Shown here: positions 1 through 6,056 of the stretch, in pieces
Layout of the letters: the number at the start of each line of letters is the position of its first letter
Position numbering within the stretch: the first letter of the stretch is position 1
Source of the DNA: Lautropia sp.
GTDB lineage: Bacteria > Pseudomonadota > Gammaproteobacteria > Burkholderiales > Burkholderiaceae_E
Direction of reading: 5' to 3'
Assembly (NCBI GenBank): GCA_013813615.1
Contig: JACCRJ010000348.1
Coordinates: forward strand, 1-6,328
DNA: 6,328 nucleotides
Made by a program: the position numbers and the translations under genes
The notes under the pieces: model-generated
What the model was told of the DNA's origin: nothing
The model's input: only the letters and a program-made list of their open reading frames with translations
Database searches by the model: none

Positions 1-43
1 GTTGCGAAGTTCACCTGTGCGCGTTATCTGTGTACCTGACTAT

Positions 44-81
44 GATATCCGCGCGGCACTGCGATATCCGCGCGGCACTGC
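44..81. repeat. Perfect 19-bp tandem repeat (two copies) downstream of plsX
   Basis: Two identical 19-bp units (GATATCCGCGCGGCACTGC) lie head to tail at 44-62 and 63-81. They sit 5 bases beyond the plsX stop codon, in the spacer before whatever gene follows on the minus strand (fabH would be expected). There is no third copy on either side within the window. The unit holds the palindromes GATATC and CCGCGCGG in overlapping arrangement. It could be a simple replication-slippage duplication or a small regulatory or terminator-like element; the sequence does not decide between these. Confidence 0.9.
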
Positions 82-86
82 GGCCC

Positions 87-1295
87 TCACGCCCGAAGCG
101 TCACCGCGGCGACAGCCGTCGCGGGCCGGGCCGCGACGGCGGCAGCAGCCGCAGCCGGCAGTGCGGCGCTGATCCGACCGATCAGGTCGTTGCGGGCGGC
201 GTCGTAGGCCCGCCTCAGCGCGGCCTCGAAGGCAACCGCATCGGCTGAGCCATGGCTCTTGACGACGATGCCGCGAAGCCCGATCAGGCTGGCGCCGTCG
301 TAGGTGCGATGATCGGTGCGGCGCTTGAAGCGGCCGAGCACCGGATAGGACAGGAGCGCCATCAGCCTCGCGGACGGGCTGCGGCTGAACTCCTCGCGCA
401 GGAACCCGCCGAGCATCTGGGCGACGCCCTCCGAAGTCTTCAGCGCGACGTTGCCGACGAACCCGTCGCAGACGATGACGTCGACGACACCGCGGTAGAT
501 GTCGTTTCCTTCGACGTTGCCCGCGAAGTTCAGGTCGGTTGCGCGGATCAGTTCTGCCGCTTCCTTGACGACGTCGTTGCCCTTGATGGCCTCTTCGCCG
601 ATGTTGAGCAGGCCGACCGTCGGGCGCTCCTTGCCCTCGAGGACGCAGACCAGCGCACTGCCCATCACCGCGAACTGCAGCAGGTGCTGCGCACTGCAAT
701 CGACGTTCGCGCCAAGATCGAGCATGGTCGTTGCGCCCCCTGTCTGGTTCGGCAACTGCGCAGCGATAGCAGGGCGATCGATGCCTTCGAGCATCTTCAG
801 CACGAACCGGGAAATCCCCATCAGAGCCCCGGTGTTGCCGGCACTGACGCAGGCGTCGGCACGGGGGCCTGCAGCGCCGTCGACTGTCTCACCTGCATCG
901 ATTGTCTGCACGTCGAGGCCCTCGGCGCCCTCCGCACCTTCCGCGAGGAGGCTGGCGCCGCTCGCGGCCGGCCCCGTGCGCTTGCGCTTGAGCAGTTCCA
1001 CCGCGACCCGCATCGACGAATCGCGCTTGCCGCGCAAGGCCTGCGCGGGTGCTTCATCCATCAGGACGACCTGCGAAGCAGGTACGACCGTCAGCCGCGC
1101 CCGCAGCCGGCCCAGATCCTGCCGGCCCGGGGCATGCCGGCTTTCCCGCAGCAACTGCGCCTCGATCGCCTCCGGCTGGCCGGTCAACAAAACTTCCGCG
1201 TCCGGGTGCGAGCGCAGGAAGGACAGGGCCGCCGGTATGGTGACGGGCAACCCGTGGTCGCCACCCATCGCGTCAATGGCGATTCGAACCATCAT
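87..1295 (-). CDS. plsX: Phosphate acyltransferase PlsX (acyl-ACP:phosphate transacylase)
   Basis: PlsX converts acyl-ACP and phosphate into acyl-phosphate, the donor used by PlsY for the first acylation of glycerol-3-phosphate; it is a peripheral membrane enzyme of phospholipid synthesis. Family motifs are all visible: the N-terminal [11 protein letters not shown] (about residues 5-15), [11 protein letters not shown] (92-102), [15 protein letters not shown] (146-160), LDLGANVDC (192-200), [11 protein letters not shown] (229-239), [12 protein letters not shown] (275-286) and [14 protein letters not shown] (339-352). At 402 residues it is longer than the usual roughly 340-350. Most of the excess is an Ala/Gly/Glu-rich segment at about residues 104-145, just before [11 protein letters not shown], plus an Ala-rich C-terminal tail (about 378-402). 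It follows rpmF by 90 bases on the same strand, as in many proteobacteria. Two ATG codons are adjacent (MMVR); either may start translation, and no good Shine-Dalgarno sequence is seen before them. Confidence 0.98.
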   Translation of the reverse strand: MMVRIAIDAMGGDHGLPVTIPAALSFLRSHPDAEVLLTGQPEAIEAQLLRESRHAPGRQDLGRLRARLTVVPASQVVLMDEAPAQALRGKRDSSMRVAVELLKRKRTGPAASGASLLAEGAEGAEGLDVQTIDAGETVDGAAGPRADACVSAGNTGALMGISRFVLKMLEGIDRPAIAAQLPNQTGGATTMLDLGANVDCSAQHLLQFAVMGSALVCVLEGKERPTVGLLNIGEEAIKGNDVVKEAAELIRATDLNFAGNVEGNDIYRGVVDVIVCDGFVGNVALKTSEGVAQMLGGFLREEFSRSPSARLMALLSYPVLGRFKRRTDHRTYDGASLIGLRGIVVKSHGSADAVAFEAALRRAYDAARNDLIGRISAALPAAAAAAVAARPATAVAAVTLRA

Positions 1296-1385
1296 GCAAG
1301 GGTTGATTGCACAGGGAGTGCCCGGGCCCCGTCCACCGCTGCGGGAGCAGCAGGATTCGAGGCATCCGAGGCGCTCACTGCGCGC

Positions 1386-1568
1386 TCATTCGTCGGATTT
1401 CGTCTTGACGATCTTCCTGCCGCGGTAGAAACCGCTCGGGCTGATGTGATGGCGTCGATGCACTTCGCCCGTCGTGGGCTCGATCGCGACCGGCGGCGTC
1501 GGGAGGAAGTCATGCGCACGATGCATCCCCCGTTTCGACGGCGATTTCTTGTTCTGCTGTACAGCCAT
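1386..1568 (-). CDS. rpmF: 50S ribosomal protein L32
   Basis: This is a 60-residue basic protein of the large ribosomal subunit, the normal length for L32. It opens with [20 protein letters not shown], the proteobacterial L32 signature, and continues with [20 protein letters not shown] and a Lys-rich end ([11 protein letters not shown]). It has no cysteines, so it is the form lacking a zinc ribbon. The start is fixed by homology and by a strong AGGAGA ribosome binding site at 1575-1580, six bases upstream. It lies between yceD (242 bases upstream) and plsX (90 bases downstream), the standard context. Confidence 0.98.
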   Translation of the reverse strand: MAVQQNKKSPSKRGMHRAHDFLPTPPVAIEPTTGEVHRRHHISPSGFYRGRKIVKTKSDE

Positions 1569-1574
1569 GAGTTT

Positions 1575-1580
1575 TCTCCT
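1575..1580 (-). promoter_or_regulatory. Ribosome binding site of rpmF (AGGAGA)
   Basis: The minus strand reads AGGAGA six bases before the rpmF ATG. It is the best Shine-Dalgarno sequence in this cluster and fits the high translation expected of a ribosomal protein gene. It confirms the short L32 start against a longer in-frame opening that reaches to 1853. Confidence 0.85.
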
Positions 1581-1735
1581 GAGACTTCGAGCGCGTCCGG
1601 TGCCGCCCCAACCTTCCTGACTTCCCGCCTGCCTGTCACTGACCGCAGCCAGCCGCCCGGGCCGACAAGGACAGGATCCGAGACCGCAAGGACCAGACAG
1701 GAGAACCGGGAGGAACATCAGCCGGACCGAAAGGC

Positions 1736-1754
1736 ACGTGGACGAGAGCCACGT
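1736..1754. repeat. Inverted repeat (6-bp stem, 7-base loop) between yceD and rpmF
   Basis: ACGTGG at 1736-1741 is the exact reverse complement of CCACGT at 1749-1754. It sits in the 242-base yceD-rpmF spacer (1569-1810), which otherwise shows no gene. In the direction of transcription the stem is followed by GCCTTTCGG, without a real T tract, so it is not a convincing intrinsic terminator. It could be an RNA hairpin in the rpmF leader or a chance palindrome. Confidence 0.4.
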
Positions 1755-1810
1755 TCTACATGCGCCGGCGACCGCTCTACGGCCGTCCGGCGAGACCGGG
1801 CAATCGATGA

Positions 1811-2386
1811 TTATACATCGCTGTCCGCGCTCCAGCCAGGGGGCGCCTGCCACTCGCAGGCGTCATGGGCCGGGGCCATCGGCAGCGCCAGGAGCGCCTC
1901 GTCTTCCACCAGCGCCGACAGGTCGAGGCTTGGCGTTGCCGCGATGACCTCGAAGGTCTCGGCCTCCCGGTCTTCCCTCGCCGCCTGTTCCTCGCTGGCG
2001 GCCATGCGGAACAGGGTATCCGTCGACAACTCCCGGCTCTGCAGCGGCTCCAGACACCGGGAGCAGGTCGTCCAGGGTGCGAACCGGGTGCGCACGCGAA
2101 GCAACTCCCGCTGGCGCTGCATCTCGTCGCGCCCGACCGATCCCTCAACATCCCAGTCGAGGCTTCCCTGCGCCTCGATCCCGGCAGCCAACAGCCGGGG
2201 CATCGACGACAACGCCGCACGCCCCTTCAGCGCCTCCCGCTTGCGCGCGAACACGATCGGATCGATCTTGGGCGGCGGCGTGTGGTCCGGATCTCCCTCG
2301 GGCCTTTCAGGTTCCAGGCTATCCTCCAAATCTTCAAACCGGACGGCGCACACGCCCCCGAACCGGATTATGCCAAGGCAACCCAT
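1811..2386 (-). CDS. yceD: YceD family protein (DUF177), 23S rRNA accumulation protein
   Basis: YceD proteins are needed for normal 23S rRNA accumulation in bacteria and plastids and are almost always encoded just before rpmF, as here. The 191-residue product shows the family landmarks: [10 protein letters not shown] (40-49) at the start of the domain, the CSRCLEP motif with Cys108 and Cys111, and [19 protein letters not shown] (159-177). About 39 residues precede the domain, more than in E. coli YceD (173 residues), where it begins near residue 10. The ATG at 2386 is chosen because GAGGA (forward 2395-2399) precedes it by 8 bases; a GTG at 2353 is an alternative. The protein ends soon after the last motif (GWSADSDV) and lacks the PNPFAVL-like C-terminal motif of E. 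coli YceD; I did not find that motif in the other frames of the spacer. Its start codon overlaps that of divergent maf. Confidence 0.92.
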   Translation of the reverse strand: MGCLGIIRFGGVCAVRFEDLEDSLEPERPEGDPDHTPPPKIDPIVFARKREALKGRAALSSMPRLLAAGIEAQGSLDWDVEGSVGRDEMQRQRELLRVRTRFAPWTTCSRCLEPLQSRELSTDTLFRMAASEEQAAREDREAETFEVIAATPSLDLSALVEDEALLALPMAPAHDACEWQAPPGWSADSDV

Positions 2387-2399
2387 GAAATTGATCCTC
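2375..2399. promoter_or_regulatory. Shared CATG start region of divergent yceD and maf
   Basis: The palindrome CATG at 2384-2387 holds the maf ATG (2385-2387, plus strand) and the yceD ATG (2386-2384, minus strand). The yceD Shine-Dalgarno candidate GAGGA (forward 2395-2399) falls inside maf codons 4-5, and a weak maf Shine-Dalgarno AAGG (2375-2378) falls inside yceD codons 3-4. No intergenic space is left, so any promoter for either gene must lie within the other's coding sequence. I found no convincing sigma70 promoter on either side. Confidence 0.6.
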
Positions 2400-2960
2400 G
2401 CCTCCAGCTCACCCTATCGCAAGGAACTGTTGGCGCGGTTGCGCATCCCGTTCGAAACGATCAGCCCCGATATCGACGAGTCGCCCCGGCAGGGGGAAGT
2501 ACCGGAGGCGCTCGCGCGGCGCCTCTCGCTCGCGAAGGCGCAGGCGGTTGCCGCCGCAGCCCCTGACGACCTGGTGATCGGCTCGGACCAGGTGGCGACC
2601 CTGAACGGGCAGGATCCGATCGGCAAGCCCGGAACGATCCAGAACGCCCGCCGCCAGCTTGCAGCGGCGTCCGGGAAGACGATGCACTTCTTTACGGCGT
2701 TCACCCTCCTCTCGCCGCACCACGCGCCCATCGAACACTGCGTGCCGATCGAGGTCAGGTTTCGCGACCTCGAGGCCGGGGAGATCGCCCGCTACCTGGC
2801 GCTGGAGCAGCCGCTGGACTGCGCCGGCTCCGCCAGGTGCGAAGGCCTCGGCATCGCCCTGCTCGAGAGCATCCGCACCGACGACCCGACGGCATTGATC
2901 GGGTTGCCGATGATGCTGGTAGCGGATGCGCTGCGCCGGGTCGGGCTCCCGCCGATATGA
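2385..2960 (+). CDS. yceF: Maf/YceF nucleoside triphosphate pyrophosphatase (m7GTP-type)
   Basis: Maf proteins hydrolyse modified nucleotides to monophosphate and pyrophosphate, a cytoplasmic house-cleaning role; the YceF branch prefers 7-methyl-GTP. The 191-residue protein aligns along its length with E. coli YceF: ILASSSPYRKELL (4-16), IGSDQV with catalytic Asp68 (65-70), GKPG with Lys81 (80-83), LDCAGSARCEGLGIALLESI (from 144), DDPTALIGLP (166-175). The SDQV form, rather than the ADTVV type of dTTP/UTP pyrophosphatases (YhdE), and the CAGS...EGLGI motif place it in the YceF group. The ATG at 2385 is chosen by homology; the frame is open far upstream across antisense DNA but that part is not Maf. 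Its TGA overlaps the next gene's ATG. Substrate preference is inferred from the subgroup. Confidence 0.96.
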   Translation: MKLILASSSPYRKELLARLRIPFETISPDIDESPRQGEVPEALARRLSLAKAQAVAAAAPDDLVIGSDQVATLNGQDPIGKPGTIQNARRQLAAASGKTMHFFTAFTLLSPHHAPIEHCVPIEVRFRDLEAGEIARYLALEQPLDCAGSARCEGLGIALLESIRTDDPTALIGLPMMLVADALRRVGLPPI

Positions 2961-3697
2961 CGTCCGCGGCAGGCAGGCTGCTCCTGATACCGGCGCCGCT
3001 CGAACAGGTGGCGGAGCCGCGCGCATGGCTGTGTGAGTCCGACCGTCAGCTGGCAGGCAGCCTCGCCCGCTTCTATGTGGAGACGCCGAAGACGGCGCGG
3101 CGGTGGCTGAAGGCGCTGCCGACCGTCCTGCCGCTGCAATCGCTGCAGGTCAAGCCGCTGCCGCCTGCCGACGCCCGCACCGTTTGGCAGGAATGGCTTG
3201 CGCCGATGATCGACGGCCAGACGGTCGGCCTGTTGTCCGACGCCGGCTGCCCTGGTGTCGCCGATCCCGGCGCACTGCTGGTGAGGGCGGCGCATGCTGC
3301 CGGGATCGAGGTCCACCCCCTGATCGGCCCGTCGTCCCTGCTGCTCGCGCTGATGGCCAGCGGGCTCAACGGCCAGCGCTTCTCATTTCAGGGGTACCTC
3401 CCGGTGGAGCGGGCCGAGCGCCTGCAGGCGCTTGAGCGGCTCTCACGGCGATCCGCCGAGGGGCAGGAGACGGTGGTGCTGATCGAGACACCCTACCGGA
3501 ACCAGGCGATGGCGGACAGTCTCTTGCAGGCGCTGCCCGGCGGTAGTCAGCTCTGCATTGCCGTGGATCTCACCGGGAGATCCCAGTCGGTGCTCACCAG
3601 GCCGGTACAGGCGTGGCGCCGCGCACCACCCGCCCTGCCGCGAAAGCTGCCGGCGGTGTTCCTGTTCCTCTGCCTGCCGGCGAGCCCGGCGCGTTAG
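2957..3697 (+). CDS. SAM-dependent methyltransferase, RsmI-like (tetrapyrrole methylase superfamily)
   Basis: The 246-residue product belongs to the RsmI/YraL branch of the tetrapyrrole (corrin/porphyrin) methylase fold. Key parts are the N-terminal strand GRLLLIPAPL (6-15), the SAM-site motif GLLSDAGCPGVADPGALLV (91-109), IGPSSLLLALMASGLNGQRF (123-142), FQGYLP (144-149) and VVLIETPYRN (173-182). RsmI 2'-O-methylates C1402 of 16S rRNA. This protein differs at the N-terminus (IPAPL where RsmI has VATPIGNL) and resembles a shorter betaproteobacterial paralogue found next to maf, so I do not assign it rsmI or a defined substrate. The ATG at 2957 is chosen because it overlaps the maf stop as ATGA, implying translational coupling; a longer in-frame ATG at 2837 would lie inside maf. 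A short GC-rich hairpin (GCCGG/CCGGC, 3676-3690) near the 3' end lacks a T tract. Confidence 0.92.
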   Translation: MTSAAGRLLLIPAPLEQVAEPRAWLCESDRQLAGSLARFYVETPKTARRWLKALPTVLPLQSLQVKPLPPADARTVWQEWLAPMIDGQTVGLLSDAGCPGVADPGALLVRAAHAAGIEVHPLIGPSSLLLALMASGLNGQRFSFQGYLPVERAERLQALERLSRRSAEGQETVVLIETPYRNQAMADSLLQALPGGSQLCIAVDLTGRSQSVLTRPVQAWRRAPPALPRKLPAVFLFLCLPASPAR

Positions 3698-3705
3698 CCG
3701 CCTCT

Positions 3706-4728
3706 TCAGCGCAGGCGTGGCTCTTCCGCATGCAGTAGCAGGCCCTTCGAGAGCACGGCGCCGATCGACGCGCCGACCCGCTTGGCGATGCGCTCTGCGA
3801 TGTTCTGCCGGCGGGTGAAGTCGACGATCTGTTCGGCCTTCACCACGTCCCGCGCAACGCCGTCGAGCGACCCGAGTTCATCGGCGAGACCCAGCTCGAT
3901 GCTGCGTTCGCCGGTCCAGAAGAGGCCGCTGAAGAGCTCGGGCGACTCTTTCAGCCTTGCGCCCCGCCCGTCGCGCACGACCTTGATGAACTGCTGATGG
4001 ATCTCGTTGAGCATCGACTGCGCATGTGTCCTGTGCTCCGGGGAGATCGGCGAAAAGCTGTCGAGGAAGCCCTTGTTCTTGCCGGCCGTCAGCAGCCGCC
4101 GCTCCACGCCCGCCTTGTCCATCAGCCCGGTGAAGCCGAAGCCCTCCATCACGACGCCGATCGAGCCGATCAGGCTGGCCTTGTCGACGAAGATGCGGTC
4201 AGCCGTTGCAGCCAGGTAGTAGCCGCCTGAGGCACACACCTCCTCGACGACCGCATAGAGCGGGACGGCCGGATAGAGCTTGCGCAGGCGCTTGATCTCG
4301 TCGCTGATGATGCCCGCCTGCACCGGGCTGCCGCCCGGACTGTTGATGCGCATCACCACCGCCGCGGTCTGCTTGTCCTTGAAGGCCTGGCGCAGCGCGA
4401 GGTTGACTGTGTCCGCATCGACCTCTCCCTGCGCCTCGATGATCCCATCGATCTCGATCAAGGCCGTGTGGCGGCCGCCGCCGGTCACTTCCCCCCCGCC
4501 GAGCCATCCGGTAGCGATGCCGACCAGCAGCAGGAGGAAGGCGATGCCGACGCTGCGAAAGAAGATCCGCCAACGTCGGGCCCTGCGCCGCTCCACCAGC
4601 GCGTCGCGGGCCAGTTCCTCCAGCAGCGTCCGCTGCCATGCGGGGTCGGCCACCCCGCCCGCAGGCAAGGCGCTGCGGGGCCGTCCGTCATAGGTCATGG
4701 ATTGAGGCGGAGGTGGACTGTCGTTCAT
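3706..4728 (-). CDS. sppA: Signal peptide peptidase SppA, short (36K) type, S49 family
   Basis: This is a membrane-anchored serine protease of family S49 that degrades leftover signal peptides or other membrane peptides. With the ATG at 4728 it has 340 residues: an N-terminal cytosolic part rich in Arg (RRRARRWR, 47-54), one membrane segment (about 56-75, FFRSVGIAFLLLLVGIATGW), then the S49 domain. Visible motifs are ALIEIDGII (89-97), INSPGGSP (128-135), the nucleophile region CASGGYYLA with Ser167, SLIGSIGVV (185-193) and AGKNKG with the probable catalytic Lys219. Single-domain length matches the Bacillus-type SppA rather than the 67-kDa E. coli form. Start choice is uncertain: no clear Shine-Dalgarno is seen, and in-frame ATGs exist at 4824, 4794, 4776 and 4698. 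It follows rluC by 102 bases and could be cotranscribed with it. A run of seven G (minus strand, 4491-4497) lies just after the membrane segment. It converges on the methyltransferase gene with 8 bases between stop codons. Confidence 0.94.
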   Translation of the reverse strand: MNDSPPPPQSMTYDGRPRSALPAGGVADPAWQRTLLEELARDALVERRRARRWRIFFRSVGIAFLLLLVGIATGWLGGGEVTGGGRHTALIEIDGIIEAQGEVDADTVNLALRQAFKDKQTAAVVMRINSPGGSPVQAGIISDEIKRLRKLYPAVPLYAVVEEVCASGGYYLAATADRIFVDKASLIGSIGVVMEGFGFTGLMDKAGVERRLLTAGKNKGFLDSFSPISPEHRTHAQSMLNEIHQQFIKVVRDGRGARLKESPELFSGLFWTGERSIELGLADELGSLDGVARDVVKAEQIVDFTRRQNIAERIAKRVGASIGAVLSKGLLLHAEEPRLR

Positions 4729-4830
4729 GAAGTTCGATCCGTGCAGGAATGTCGGCCGGCTGGCGAGGGCGGCCATTATCCAGCCATTGTCCATCAGTAA
4801 CCGGCCACGATGCCGCGGGACCACCCGTGT

Positions 4831-6039
4831 CTACTTCAGCTTGAGCACCGAATTCGTCCCCTGCAGATACGCTTCCAGGGCCTCGAAGGCAGCCGGCAGC
4901 GGACTCTTCACCTGCAGGCGTAGGCCGCTTCCCGGATGCATAGCTTCCATTTGAAAAGCGTGTAAAAACATACGCTTATGGCCATATTTATAAAGCAATT
5001 TATTTAAAGCAAAGTCCCCGTATTTCTGGTCTCCCAGTATCGGAAAACCGGCCTGCGCGAGGTGCACCCTGATCTGGTGCGTGCGCCCGGTCAGGAGCTC
5101 GCACTCGACTAGGCTGAAACTCGGCGGAAAGCCGGCGACGCCGGCGGAGTCGACGTGGCGGACCAGGTGGATCCGGGTGCTGGCCGCCTGACCATCCACC
5201 TGTACCCGAACCCTGCGCTCGCCGTCGGCGGCGACGAAGCGGTGCAGCGGAAAACGCAGAGTCGTGGCCGCTGCCCTGCCCCAGTAACCCTTGACCCAGG
5301 CGAAGTAGCGCTTGTGGGTGCGTCCCTCGGCCAGTGCGCGGTGCAGCGTCACAAGCGCCTTGCGCTGCTTGGCCACCAGCAGCACACCGGAGGTGTCGCG
5401 GTCGAGCCGGTGCACCAGTTCCAGGAAAGCCGCCTGTGGACGGACCGCACGCAGCTGCTCGATCAGACCGGCCTGGATTCCGCTGCCGCCATGCACGGCC
5501 AGCCCGGCCGGCTTGTCGAGGGCAATCAGCGCGTCGTCCTCGAAGAGGACCGGTACCTGATGGGTGAGGACCGGATGCGCAGCGGTAGCAGGCCCGCCAG
5601 CCGGATCCTGGCGCCCGCTCAGGGTCACCGGCGGCACGCGAACGTCATCGCCGAGGGCAATCTTGTGGTCTGCACTGCAGCGATGGCCGTTGACCCGCAC
5701 CTGACCGGTCCTGATGACGCGGTGGATCAGGCTCTTCGGAACGCCCTTGAGCCGCCTCAGCAGAAAGTTGTCCAGCCGCTGACCTTCCGACTGCTCGCCG
5801 ACGATCAGATGCCGTACTTCAGAGCGCCCTTCAGGACGCACTTCCGGCTGCGATTCAGGCCGGGGGGCAGGCCTGACCCCTGACGTCGCGCCGCGCGCCA
5901 CGCGCGAGACCGCGCCGGACACCGACCCCGGAGCGCCGCTGGCCACGCGGCCGGACGCAACTTTCAGGCGCTGCCGTCCGTCGGACGGTGTGGGCGCCCT
6001 CGCAGAGCCGATCTCAGCTTTTGCACGTAACGGCTTCAT
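4831..6039 (-). CDS. rluC: 23S rRNA pseudouridine synthase RluC (RluA family)
   Basis: RluC makes pseudouridine at positions 955, 2504 and 2580 of 23S rRNA (E. coli numbering). The protein has an S4 RNA-binding domain (about 87-137, QRLDNFLLRRLKGVPKSLIH), then a RluA-type catalytic domain with ALDKPAGLAVHGG (173-185), HRLDRDTSGVLL (210-221, catalytic Asp213), LLTGRTHQIRVHLA (315-328) and LGDQKYGDFALNK (335-347). KGVPKS in the S4 domain favours RluC over RluA or RluD. At 402 residues it carries an N-terminal extension of about 75 residues rich in Arg, Ser, Gly, Pro and Val, with no domain I recognise. The ATG at 6039 is the only ATG before the domain and has no obvious Shine-Dalgarno; a GTG start inside the extension cannot be excluded. 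A stretch of the 3' part (4941-5010) is only 30% GC while still encoding conserved residues. Its 5' end overlaps a rightward promoter. Confidence 0.96.
   Translation of the reverse strand: MKPLRAKAEIGSARAPTPSDGRQRLKVASGRVASGAPGSVSGAVSRVARGATSGVRPAPRPESQPEVRPEGRSEVRHLIVGEQSEGQRLDNFLLRRLKGVPKSLIHRVIRTGQVRVNGHRCSADHKIALGDDVRVPPVTLSGRQDPAGGPATAAHPVLTHQVPVLFEDDALIALDKPAGLAVHGGSGIQAGLIEQLRAVRPQAAFLELVHRLDRDTSGVLLVAKQRKALVTLHRALAEGRTHKRYFAWVKGYWGRAAATTLRFPLHRFVAADGERRVRVQVDGQAASTRIHLVRHVDSAGVAGFPPSFSLVECELLTGRTHQIRVHLAQAGFPILGDQKYGDFALNKLLYKYGHKRMFLHAFQMEAMHPGSGLRLQVKSPLPAAFEALEAYLQGTNSVLKLK
4956..4977. repeat. Inverted repeat inside the AT-rich part of rluC
   Basis: AAGCGT (4956-4961) is exactly complementary to ACGCTT (4972-4977) around a 10-base A-rich loop; one G-T wobble and one further pair can extend the stem. 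It lies within rluC codons for KRMFLHA, in the AT-rich stretch. It is short, so chance is possible. Confidence 0.4.
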
Positions 6040-6050
6040 CCAGCTATAAT
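6021..6050 (+). promoter_or_regulatory. Probable sigma70 promoter reading rightwards (candidate rne promoter)
   Basis: A perfect -10 hexamer TATAAT lies at 6045-6050, preceded 18 bases upstream by TTGCAC (6021-6026), a weak -35 sharing TTG with the consensus. Transcription would start near 6057. The rluC start codon (minus strand, 6037-6039) lies in the spacer between the two boxes, so the promoter is embedded in the 5' end of the divergent gene. A divergent rne beside rluC is standard in gamma- and many betaproteobacteria, which makes RNase E the likely target. Confidence 0.6.
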
Positions 6051-6056
6051 TTTGAG

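Noticed and set aside
40..699. Minus-strand open frame of 219 codons overlapping plsX in another frame
   Set aside because: Its Arg-rich composition is typical of a shifted frame of a GC-rich gene; plsX in the correct frame has every family motif.
1296..1385. Possible terminator between rpmF and plsX (GCTGC-TCCC-GCAGC hairpin)
   Set aside because: The stem is short and no T tract follows; the genes are normally cotranscribed.
2837..2956. Longer start for the RsmI-like methyltransferase
   Set aside because: The added 40 residues are a shifted-frame reading of the conserved maf C-terminus. The ATG overlapping the maf stop gives the normal family N-terminus.
252..2960. A 902-codon plus-strand open frame running antisense to plsX, rpmF and yceD and continuing in frame into maf
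   Set aside because: Only the last 191 codons (from 2385) resemble a known protein. The upstream part is the antisense of well-recognised genes, is Arg/Ala-rich, and is open because high GC makes stop codons rare.
3676..3720. Possible bidirectional terminator between the methyltransferase gene and sppA
   Set aside because: A GCCGG/CCGGC hairpin exists, but no T tract follows on either strand and only 8 bases separate the stop codons.
5155..5883. Plus-strand open frame of 242 codons inside rluC
   Set aside because: It is antisense to the conserved catalytic and S4 domains of RluC, shows no recognisable motif and is explained by GC-rich codon bias.
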